DNA of 5,391 nucleotides from an uncultured Porphyromonadaceae bacterium (GTDB lineage Bacteria > Bacteroidota > Bacteroidia > Bacteroidales > Muribaculaceae): NCBI GenBank assembly GCA_947176615.1, contig CAMWRO010000208.1, positions 1 to 5,391 of the forward strand, read 5' to 3'. A model generated the notes under the pieces. That model did no database searches and was not told the origin of the DNA. It saw only the letters and a list, made by a program, of their open reading frames with translations. Each line of letters begins with the position of its first letter. The stretch's first letter is position 1. Of this stretch, positions 1 to 5,334 are shown piece by piece. The translations under genes were made by a program, and so were the position numbers.

Positions 1-54
1 AACTCCTCTTTCAAGAATGAAAATCTTGCGTCCTAACCGATAGACGAATGGGCC
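1..54 (-). tRNA. tRNA-Glu(TTC), partial, cut by the window start
   Basis: On the minus strand, the first 54 nt of a glutamate tRNA are present: 5' acceptor strand, D arm, anticodon arm with a TTC anticodon, and the start of the T arm. The remaining T arm and 3' acceptor strand would lie before base 1. These 54 bases are identical to bases 396-449 of the complete tRNA-Glu in this window, and similarity stops at the tRNA 5' end (base 55). The gene sits 27 nt downstream of the rpsT stop codon on the same strand, so it is probably the last member of a tRNA-Glu/rpsT/tRNA-Glu transcript. No promoter is visible in the 27-nt gap. Confidence 0.9.
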
Positions 55-81
55 GAATCTTAACCAAGAGAATAGGCGAGG

Positions 82-339
82 TTAAGCTGCGAGCTTGGCG
101 ATATGGAGAGCCAGCTTGCTCTTGAGATTGGCTGCTTTGTTCTTCGAGATGGCGTTCTTTGAAGCGAGACGGTCAAGCATGGCCTGAATCTTGAGGTATG
201 CAGACTGTGCTTCTGCCTTGTCAGTCATTTTGCGAAGATTGCGGATAGCGTTACGCGCAGTCTTGGCATAATAACGGTTGTGAAGTCTTCTCGATTCGAT
301 CTGACGAATTCTCTTGATAGATGATTTATGATTTGCCAT
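82..339 (-). CDS. rpsT: 30S ribosomal protein S20
   Basis: This 85-residue, very basic protein is S20, which binds 16S rRNA in the small subunit body and assists 30S assembly. The N-terminus (MANHKSSIKRIRQ) and the C-terminal KNKAANLKSKLALHIAKL segment (residues 66-83) are typical of Bacteroidales S20, and the length is normal, so the gene is complete. The ATG at 337-339 is preceded by an AT-rich leader with no Shine-Dalgarno sequence, as usual in Bacteroidota. It lies 38 nt downstream of a complete tRNA-Glu, and no TAnnTTTG promoter is seen in that gap. It is therefore likely read from the promoter upstream of the tRNA, with release of the mRNA by tRNA processing (inference). Confidence 0.97.
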   Translation of the reverse strand: MANHKSSIKRIRQIESRRLHNRYYAKTARNAIRNLRKMTDKAEAQSAYLKIQAMLDRLASKNAISKNKAANLKSKLALHIAKLAA

Positions 340-377
340 TTTAAAAAATTGACTTTTCTTGATTAAGTTGTTAATTG

Positions 378-449
378 TAGCCCATAGGAGAATCGAACTC
401 CTCTTTCAAGAATGAAAATCTTGCGTCCTAACCGATAGACGAATGGGCC
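378..449 (-). tRNA. tRNA-Glu(TTC)
   Basis: A full 72-nt cloverleaf reads on the minus strand from base 449 to 378. The acceptor stem is GGCCCAT with ATGGGCT (7 bp, first pair a G-U wobble) and the discriminator is A at 378. The anticodon stem is CAAGA/TCTTG around loop TTTTCAT, giving anticodon TTC, which reads GAA/GAG. The T arm contains the usual TTCGATT loop. No CCA is encoded. It is the first gene after a strong promoter at 466-497 and is followed by rpsT. A second, partial copy with identical sequence over 54 nt lies beyond rpsT. Confidence 0.97.
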
Positions 450-465
450 TTTTGTTTTGCGGTTG

Positions 466-497
466 CAAAGTTAAGGAGTTTTTTTGGTCTGTGCAAA
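466..497 (-). promoter_or_regulatory. Bacteroidota-type promoter for tRNA-Glu/rpsT
   Basis: On the minus strand, TTTG (494-497) and TAACTTTG (466-473) match the -33 TTTG and -7 TAnnTTTG consensus of the Bacteroidota primary sigma factor, with 20 nt between them. The tRNA 5' end is at 449, so transcription should begin about 10 nt before the mature tRNA. The same 20-nt spacing is seen at the tRNA-Arg promoter in this window. Confidence 0.8.
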
Positions 498-598
498 TTT
501 TTTGAATATTTTTTCACAAAACTCTAAAATTCGCTCTTAACTCTGCCTCGGGCATGCCGTGAAAACGCTTTACATGACACGTCCTATATATTATTTAG

Positions 599-670
599 TA
601 TTCCCGTAGGGAGTCGAACCCTAATCGTCGGAACCGGAATCCGATATTCTATCCATTGAACTACGGGAAC
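599..670 (-). tRNA. tRNA-Arg(CCG)
   Basis: A 72-nt cloverleaf reads on the minus strand from base 670 to 599. Acceptor strands GTTCCCG and CGGGAAT pair over 7 bp with a G-U first pair, followed by U8 and A9. The D stem is GTTC/GAAT. The anticodon stem is TCGGA/TCCGA with loop TTCCGGT, giving anticodon CCG, which reads CGG arginine codons. The T stem is TAGGG/CCCTA around TTCGACT, and the discriminator is A. No CCA is encoded. The 149-bp gap to the next tRNA (450-598) shows no ORF and no convincing intrinsic terminator. The downstream tRNA-Glu has its own promoter, so the two tRNAs are probably separate units. Confidence 0.95.
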
Positions 671-699
671 GTTCTGCCGCTTTGTCTAATTGCGACGTG

Positions 700-731
700 C
701 AAAATTACGACTTTTTTTGTACTTTTGCAAA
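700..731 (-). promoter_or_regulatory. Promoter for tRNA-Arg(CCG)
   Basis: Minus-strand TTTG (728-731) and TAATTTTG (700-707), separated by 20 nt, match the Bacteroidota -33/-7 consensus. Predicted transcription starts near 693, about 23 nt upstream of the mature tRNA 5' end at 670. Its -33 box directly abuts the plus-strand -7 box proposed for ung (720-727), so the two promoters occupy opposite strands of the same DNA. Confidence 0.75.
720..727 (+). promoter_or_regulatory. -7 element of the ung promoter
   Basis: TACTTTTG is an exact match to TAnnTTTG on the plus strand. It would place transcription initiation roughly 10-15 nt before the ATG at 747, giving a very short leader. The expected -33 TTTG is poor: the position with 20-nt spacing (696-699) reads CGTG. 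The call rests mainly on the -7 box and its location. It also argues that the reading frame extending upstream to base 690 is not translated. Confidence 0.6.
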
Positions 732-746
732 ATAAACTGCTTTTTT

Positions 747-1409
747 ATGGATGTAAAGATTGAGTCTTCGTGGAAACGCGCGCTTGCGGCCGAGTGGGAC
801 AAGCCATATTTCAAGTCGCTGACCGACTTTGTCAGAGCTGAATATGGCTCGAAGCAATGCTTCCCGCCGGCACGACGGATTTTTGCGGCGTTTGACGCTT
901 GCCCATTTGATGATGTCAAGGTCGTGATTCTCGGACAGGACCCCTATCATGATGTCGGGCAAGCCAACGGGCTGTCGTTTTCTGTCAACCCCGGGATGCC
1001 GTTGCCGCGCTCGCTCGTAAACATTTTCCGCGAGTTGCACGACGACATCGGTTGTCCGATGCCGGTCGACGGCGACCTGTCACGCTGGGCGCGTCAAGGG
1101 GTGCTGATGCTAAACTCGACTCTGACGGTAGAGGCTCATCGCCCGACATCCCACAACGGTCGCGGCTGGGAAGAGTTTACCGACGAGGTCATCATGCGGC
1201 TCGCACATGACCGGGAGCATCTCGTGTTTATTCTGTGGGGGTCTTACGCCGCCCGCAAGGGTGCGTTTATCGACCGAAACCGGCACTGTGTCATCACGTC
1301 GCCCCACCCGTCGCCGCTGAGCGCGTCGCGCGGTTTTTTCGGCAGCAAACCATTCTCGAAGACCAACGATTATCTCGTCGCCCACAGCCTCGTACCCATT
1401 GAATGGTGA
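747..1409 (+). CDS. ung: Uracil-DNA glycosylase, family 1
   Basis: Ung removes uracil from DNA after cytosine deamination or dUMP misincorporation, starting base-excision repair. Over 220 residues the sequence carries GQDPYH (63-68, with the catalytic water-activating Asp65), GLSFSV (75-80, containing the uracil-stacking Phe), VLMLNSTLTVE (119-129, with the uracil-recognising Asn123) and HPSPLSA (187-193, with catalytic His187 and the DNA-intercalating loop). Length and motif order are those of a complete family 1 enzyme. The frame is open from 690, but the ATG at 747 fits the usual N-terminal length, and the extra 19 codons would cover the promoter. The gene is divergent from tRNA-Arg. A 112-bp repeat-rich spacer separates it from the next plus-strand gene, so co-transcription is possible but not shown. 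Confidence 0.97.
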   Translation: MDVKIESSWKRALAAEWDKPYFKSLTDFVRAEYGSKQCFPPARRIFAAFDACPFDDVKVVILGQDPYHDVGQANGLSFSVNPGMPLPRSLVNIFRELHDDIGCPMPVDGDLSRWARQGVLMLNSTLTVEAHRPTSHNGRGWEEFTDEVIMRLAHDREHLVFILWGSYAARKGAFIDRNRHCVITSPHPSPLSASRGFFGSKPFSKTNDYLVAHSLVPIEW

Positions 1410-1421
1410 AAGGTGAAAGGT
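1405..1421 (+). repeat. Heptamer tandem repeat GGTGAAA, 2.4 copies
   Basis: GGTGAAA occurs at 1405-1411 and 1412-1418, followed by a partial GGT. The array overlaps the last sense codon and stop codon of ung (TGG TGA). It is the first of several period-7 repeats in the spacer that follows. Confidence 0.85.
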
Positions 1422-1425
1422 AAAA

Positions 1426-1444
1426 ATTCAGGCTCCGCCTGAGT
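1426..1444 (+). other. Hairpin after ung, possible weak terminator
   Basis: ATTCAGGC (1426-1433) pairs with GCCTGAGT (1437-1444) around a 3-nt TCC loop, with one G-U pair. It lies 17 nt after the ung stop codon. No T-run follows on the plus strand, so it is not a canonical intrinsic terminator in that direction. On the minus strand the hairpin is followed by a short T-run (complement of 1422-1426), but no minus-strand gene ends here. Confidence 0.4.
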
Positions 1445-1457
1445 AAAGATAACACCT

Positions 1458-1515
1458 CATAACTCATAACTCTGACCTCTGACTTAAATTCATAACTCTG
1501 ACCTCTGACTTAAAT
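1458..1515 (+). repeat. Period-7 repeats within a 26-bp perfect tandem duplication
   Basis: The heptamer CATAACT is at 1458-1464 and 1465-1471, then CTGACCT at 1472-1478 and CTGACTT at 1479-1485. After AAATT, the same order repeats: CATAACT 1491-1497, CTGACCT 1498-1504, CTGACTT 1505-1511. This makes two exact 26-bp units (1464-1489 and 1490-1515), the second ending 6 bp before the ATG of the next gene. The region has no ORF and no TAnnTTTG promoter that I can see. Together with GGTGAAA at 1405-1421, nearly all of the 112-bp spacer is simple-sequence or hairpin DNA. Confidence 0.9.
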
Positions 1516-1521
1516 AACCAC

Positions 1522-1917
1522 ATGACATTAGAAACCCGTATTGAACGCGCGCGTCAGCTGCGCAAAGATGGATATAACTGCGCCCAGTGCGTATTAATGG
1601 TGTTTGACGACATCGCCGGCCTTCCACGCAAAGCCCTTGAAAAGATTTCGGCCGGTTTCGGCACCGGTTTCGGAGGGCAAGGCCATGTGTGCGGCGCCGT
1701 CTCCGGAATGACTGTCATTAACGGACTGACCGGATTCCGCTCTCCCGCCGACAAGGCAGCCACCTACCGACAGGTGACGGCCGATTCGGCTGCGTTTACT
1801 CAGCTGAACGGCTCGGTTGTGTGCCGCGAATTGAAGAAACCGGGCAGGAAACCTTGCATGGACCTCATTATTGACGCGGTAACTATAATCCACAACCGCC
1901 TGACTCCAGCCGAATGA
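1522..1917 (+). CDS. C_GCAxxG_C_C family redox-type cysteine protein
   Basis: This is a 131-residue soluble protein with no signal peptide. The layout fits the C_GCAxxG_C_C family (putative redox-active proteins, possibly metal- or cluster-binding). An N-terminal helix ends in GYNCAQCVL (17-25, Cys20 and Cys23), followed by a glycine-rich GFGTGFGGQG (45-54), then CGAVSG (57-62, Cys57), and two late cysteines, Cys101 and Cys112. The family's biochemical role is not established, so no reaction is given. The ATG at 1522 gives the usual short lead into the first cysteine motif and lies just after the 26-bp repeats. Its TGA overlaps the start of the plug gene (ATGA, 4 bp), implying translational coupling. 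Confidence 0.88.
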   Translation: MTLETRIERARQLRKDGYNCAQCVLMVFDDIAGLPRKALEKISAGFGTGFGGQGHVCGAVSGMTVINGLTGFRSPADKAATYRQVTADSAAFTQLNGSVVCRELKKPGRKPCMDLIIDAVTIIHNRLTPAE

Positions 1918-3155
1918 TGAATTTGTGGCGATTTCTCCTCCCAATCCTGCTCTTGACGGCAACAGCAGCGAGTCATGCCGAGGGCCCGTTGCGCGCCGTG
2001 CAGGTCACGGTCGACGGTGACCCGATGGCGATTCCCGTCATCTCGCTCGACAACCCGGGCGACCGCATCGTCATATCATTTGACGAGCTGAGCGAAGACC
2101 GCCGCTACATGCGCTACGAGCTTATCCACTGCGATGCCCGGTGGAAACCCGAGGGACTGGTCGACTCGGAATTTCTCGACGGGTTCAACGTGGCCGATGT
2201 CGATGACTACAGTTATTCGCAGGCCACCCTCGTCCATTACGTTCATTACCGCATCACCATCCCCAACGAGCAGATGCGCATCACCGCCGCGGGAAACTAC
2301 ATCGTGCGCGTCTATCCCGAGGATGACCCTGACGAGACGCTGCTTGAAACACGGTTCAGCGTGTGTGACTTCTCGATGAGGGTCGGAGCGGCTGTAACGT
2401 CGCGCACCGACATCGACACCAACGAGTCACACCAGCAGGTCGACGTGACGGTCGACATGCGCGACATCAACGTGCGTGACCCGTTTACCGACCTTACGGT
2501 CGTTGTCACTCAGAACGGCCGTCCTGACAACGAGGTCATACTCACACAGCCGCTGCGTGTCGCGGGTGACAAAGTATATTTCGAGCACCAGCGTCCTCTC
2601 ATATTTCAGGCCGGCAACGAGTACCGCCGTTTTGAGACAGTCTCGACCACCTATCCCGGGATGAATGTCGACGAAATCGTCTATGCCGCGCCTATATATA
2701 ATATGGTGCTGGCAACCGACTATCCCCGGGCCGGGACATCCTACCTCTATGACCAGACGCAGAACGGCCGCTTTTTCATCCGCGAATACAATGCTGTCGA
2801 CCCCGATACCGAGGCCGACTACACGCTCAACCATTTCCGGCTCGAAATGCCCGAGCTGCAAGGATATGACATCTTCATCGACGGCGACCTGACCGGGCGG
2901 CGCATGGACCCGTCGTCGCGCATGGTCTACAACCGTGCCACCGGGGCCTATGAGGCATCGCTGCTACTCAAGCAAGGCTCCTACAACTACCAGTACCTCG
3001 CCGTGCCGGCCGGCTCCACCCGAGGCTCCACCGCCCCGGTCGAAGGAGACTTCTACCCCACCGTCAACGAGTACACCGTCAAAGTCTACTACCGCCCCCC
3101 CGGCACCCGCTACGACCGGCTCGTCGGGGTGACAACAGTGAAATCAGGAAAATAA
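1914..3155 (+). CDS. Type IX secretion system plug protein (DUF5103)
   Basis: This is a 413-residue exported protein. It has a signal peptide: hydrophobic residues 5-19 and likely cleavage after SHA at 22. The mature region matches the DUF5103/T9SS plug pattern: VQVTVDGDPMAIPVISL (29-45), YELIHCDARW (68-77), EFLDGF (86-91), HYRITIPNEQM (111-121), GNYIVRVY (127-134), QNGRPDNEV (200-208), FQAGNEYRRF (231-240), DTEADY (298-303) and a C-terminal LKQGSYNYQY (352-361). In Flavobacterium johnsoniae, Plug closes the periplasmic side of the SprA translocon when PorV is absent; the same role here is inferred by family. The start is an ATG-ATG pair overlapping the previous stop, and the stop overlaps the next start (TAATG). 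No SprA or PorV gene is in the window, so an intact T9SS cannot be judged from here. Confidence 0.88.
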   Translation: MMNLWRFLLPILLLTATAASHAEGPLRAVQVTVDGDPMAIPVISLDNPGDRIVISFDELSEDRRYMRYELIHCDARWKPEGLVDSEFLDGFNVADVDDYSYSQATLVHYVHYRITIPNEQMRITAAGNYIVRVYPEDDPDETLLETRFSVCDFSMRVGAAVTSRTDIDTNESHQQVDVTVDMRDINVRDPFTDLTVVVTQNGRPDNEVILTQPLRVAGDKVYFEHQRPLIFQAGNEYRRFETVSTTYPGMNVDEIVYAAPIYNMVLATDYPRAGTSYLYDQTQNGRFFIREYNAVDPDTEADYTLNHFRLEMPELQGYDIFIDGDLTGRRMDPSSRMVYNRATGAYEASLLLKQGSYNYQYLAVPAGSTRGSTAPVEGDFYPTVNEYTVKVYYRPPGTRYDRLVGVTTVKSGK

Positions 3156-3769
3156 TGGAAGAAACCGAAGAAACCATCATGTTACAGATTCAGGACACCC
3201 TCGTCTCTCTCGACCTCGCCGAACAGTTTTTCTGCTGCGACCTCTCGCAATGCCTCGGGCAATGCTGCATCGACGGCGATGCCGGCGCGCCGCTGACCGA
3301 GGAGGAGCGCGACACCCTCGACTCAATCCTACCCGCCATTGAATCAGACCTGCTACCGAGTGCCCGCGAGCGCATAGCCGAGGCCGGGACCAGCTATCTC
3401 GACCCCGACGGCGACCTCGTCACCCAGATTGTCGACGGGCGCAACTGCATCTACACCTGTTATGCCCCCGGCGGCGTGTGTCTCTGTGCCGTCGAGAAAG
3501 CATGTAACGAGGGGAAGACAGGCGGTTTCCGCAAGCCTTCGTCATGCGCCCTCTACCCCGTGCGCCTGACCAAATATCCTACCTTCACTGCCGTCAACTA
3601 CCACCGCTGGAAAATCTGCCGCAGTGCCGAGCAGAACGGCCGCCGTCTCGGCATCCGCCTCTACCAGTTCCTCCGAGGCCCCCTCACCGCCTACTTCGGC
3701 CCCGACTGGTACGACGAGCTCGTCATGGCCTGCGAAGCCTACCTCGCCGAATACTCGGGGAACGATTGA
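3155..3769 (+). CDS. DUF3109 family cysteine-rich protein
   Basis: This 204-residue cytoplasmic-type protein is of the DUF3109 family common in Bacteroidota. Conserved pieces are IQDTLVSLDL (12-21), a first cysteine cluster CCDLSQCLGQCC (27-38), DGDAGAPLTEEE (40-51), then NCIYTCY (97-103), CLCAVEKAC (109-117), FRKPSSCALYPVR (125-137) and NYHRWKIC (148-155). The repeated conserved cysteines suggest a bound metal or iron-sulfur cluster, resembling YkgJ-type chelating proteins; this is inferred, and the function is unknown. The ATG at 3155 overlaps the plug stop codon. The in-frame ATG at 3179 (MLQIQDTLVSLDL) better fits the usual N-terminus of the family, so the true product may be 196 residues. 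The gene ends 14 bp before the convergent lipoprotein gene, with no terminator visible between them. Confidence 0.88.
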   Translation: MEETEETIMLQIQDTLVSLDLAEQFFCCDLSQCLGQCCIDGDAGAPLTEEERDTLDSILPAIESDLLPSARERIAEAGTSYLDPDGDLVTQIVDGRNCIYTCYAPGGVCLCAVEKACNEGKTGGFRKPSSCALYPVRLTKYPTFTAVNYHRWKICRSAEQNGRRLGIRLYQFLRGPLTAYFGPDWYDELVMACEAYLAEYSGND

Positions 3770-3783
3770 CCTGCCGGCCGCAT

Positions 3784-4254
3784 TCAGTACGGGATTGCGA
3801 TTGTGCCTCTTTCAATACTGAACCGACCTGTATACCTCGGAAATTCTTCATTGAAATTTCCGGAGGTATCACCGCGGTAGATTTTCAGGATGAAATCTTC
3901 TTCGGGCATATTCAAAATGGAGAATGAGGCATCAGTTTCGCATCGGCAATCCGCTCTGTCCGAGGACGGGTATTCAACTATCGCAAGTATGCCTTCGCTG
4001 TAAATGACGTTGACATTCACTTTTCCGAAATCACATGGATAATCAAGGGAAACAAACTTGCATTTGGCCGTAGTACCGTCCAATATCATCTCGAAGGAAC
4101 CATTGCCACGGTCAGCACGACTTAGTTCAATGCTGCCATGACAATCCGTATTGCCGAGCATGGATAGATAGGGGTACTTTAATGCTATATCTTCTGTTCC
4201 CGAGCATGAAGTCAGCAGAACCGCGACAACTGATGACAAAATGACGTGTTTCAT
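3784..4254 (-). CDS. Small lipoprotein of unknown function
   Basis: I do not recognise a named family. The 156-residue product starts MKHVILSSVVAVLLTSC, a lipoprotein signal peptide with lipobox LTSC (14-17) and lipidated Cys17. The mature 139 residues are acidic to neutral with a beta-rich look and five further cysteines (38, 65, 74, 103, 105). The last two form a DCRC motif before TDASFSILNMPEEDFILKIY (107-126), reminiscent of small Bacteroidales lipoproteins with one immunoglobulin-like or carboxypeptidase-regulatory-like beta domain (impression only). Cysteine pairing in the periplasm or at the surface is possible. The ATG at 4252-4254 is preferred over an upstream in-frame TTG at 4261-4263. 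It sits 1 nt after the CotH-family stop codon, so the two genes are very likely co-translated. A bulged inverted repeat lies near its 3' end. Confidence 0.8.
   Translation of the reverse strand: MKHVILSSVVAVLLTSCSGTEDIALKYPYLSMLGNTDCHGSIELSRADRGNGSFEMILDGTTAKCKFVSLDYPCDFGKVNVNVIYSEGILAIVEYPSSDRADCRCETDASFSILNMPEEDFILKIYRGDTSGNFNEEFPRYTGRFSIERGTIAIPY
3832..3869. repeat. Long imperfect inverted repeat inside the lipoprotein gene
   Basis: Bases 3832-3845 pair with 3855-3869: 7 bp (ATACCTC/GAGGTAT), one bulged G at 3862, then 7 bp (GGAAATT/AATTTCC), around a 9-nt loop (3846-3854). It lies in the 3' part of the minus-strand lipoprotein gene, 63 bp past the end of the convergent plus-strand operon. 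No T-run flanks it on either strand. It could be an RNA hairpin affecting either convergent transcript, or chance in coding DNA. Confidence 0.6.
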
Positions 4255-4255
4255 A

Positions 4256-5334
4256 TCATTCAATTTTAATTTTTCGACGGTTTATGATATAGAGTCCCTT
4301 GCCAAGGCTTGAAATTGCCTCGGCCTCGTCGTGATACTTTCCTATCATGATGCCCTGAAGATTATATACCGCGACCGGCACCGGGGCATCATAGGCCGGT
4401 GGAGTCGTCAGAGACGCAAACTTACTGACCGGCAGATGCCCGTCAAACCATTCGATATTGCGACGCAAAGCTGTTTTTATGCGATTGGCTCTCAGTGAGG
4501 CTGTCTGCTCAGGATTTTCGTTCCATCTTTCACAATCATTTTCCCATGCGTCGGCAAGCGGAAGCACAGTATCATCAATCCGATCATATATTTCAGATAT
4601 TTTTTCAGGATAAATTTCTTCCCAGACTGATTTCACGGCTTGACAGAAACTGTCATACTGTATAATCTCGCCTATCCAGTGAGGAGTAAATCCATAATGG
4701 ACTTTCATCCTGAATGTATAATCTGTTTTTTCACGATTGTAACACACGAGATCCCATATAGGCCCTGCTACCCACTTTGCATTTTCAGCCAAATCTTTAT
4801 GCAGATAGAAACTGCCGTGAAAGCCATCCGGATTATCCATGACTTCATGCAGGATGAAGAAACGTGCCATACTTTCAACATCAATATATTCTTCCCATCC
4901 CGCAGATGTCTTGTCAGAAGAATAAATTGCTGAATTTATTGCCTTGAACTCGCCGGTGAGCCATTTCAACTGAGCGTCTGACAAATCATCGGGCGAATGA
5001 TAGCGTAACGTAAGATTCCATCGGTTGTTTTCAGGAATTGTAATCTGACATTCATCGCGATAGTTGTCCACTTCTACCAGCCATCCGCCTTTTATCAGAT
5101 TCCGATCGGTTTCCTGATTCTGTTGCTCATAAATGTTCACACGGTTTTCATCTATGCGTATCGTTTCAGTAAGGAAATATAATCCGATATAATCGCCGTT
5201 CAACACAACCTCTACCGGTCGGAAACTTGGAGTCCATTGAAATCCCATAATTTTTCCGAGGTTTAATCCGGCAACAGTGTTTTCCGAAGGTTTCAGCAAT
5301 GCCCAATGTTTATTTTCAGGCATTCCCATTATTG
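4256..5334 (-). CDS. CotH-family protein with type IX-like C-terminal tail, 5' end missing
   Basis: CotH-family proteins are atypical protein kinases best known from spore coats; in Bacteroidales they occur as exported proteins of unknown substrate. Numbering from the ATG at 5329 (an internal Met), visible blocks are GMPENKHWALL (2-12), VEVVLNGDYIGLYFLTE (39-55), GGWLVEVD (81-88), YIDVESMARFFILHEV (148-163) with DNPDG (165-169), and GPIWD (189-193). The C-terminus (315-357) has VYNLQG (321-326) and GKGLYII (343-349), resembling Por-type sorting tails. The usual N-terminal third (signal peptide, GRGNSTW-like and KPYRIKF-like segments) is absent. The in-frame stop at 5342-5344 lies in adapter sequence, so the gene runs off the contig. 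The family's WDFD site reads WDLV here, so catalytic competence is uncertain. It is followed after 1 nt by the lipoprotein gene. GC is lower than in the plus-strand operon. Confidence 0.85.

Noticed and set aside
544..558. Terminator after tRNA-Arg
   Set aside because: Only a 4-bp stem (TGCC/GGCA) and an 8-bp palindrome GGCATGCC are present, with no following T-run on the minus strand.
690..746. N-terminal extension of ung by 19 codons
   Set aside because: The segment overlaps the promoter boxes, is composed of low-complexity AT-rich DNA and encodes residues not typical of Ung; the ATG at 747 gives the family's normal length.
1464..1515. CRISPR-like direct repeats
   Set aside because: The two 26-bp units are adjacent with no spacer, are themselves made of heptamers, and there are no cas genes, so this is a simple tandem duplication.
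2427..2861. Minus-strand reading frame of 144 codons opposite the plug gene
   Set aside because: It is the antisense shadow of a GC-rich gene with clear family motifs, and the translation shows no recognisable domain.
3544..3927. Plus-strand frame overlapping the DUF3109 gene end and lipoprotein gene
   Set aside because: It is a proline/arginine-rich out-of-frame translation of GC-rich coding DNA that runs on into the opposite-strand gene; no start context or domain supports it.
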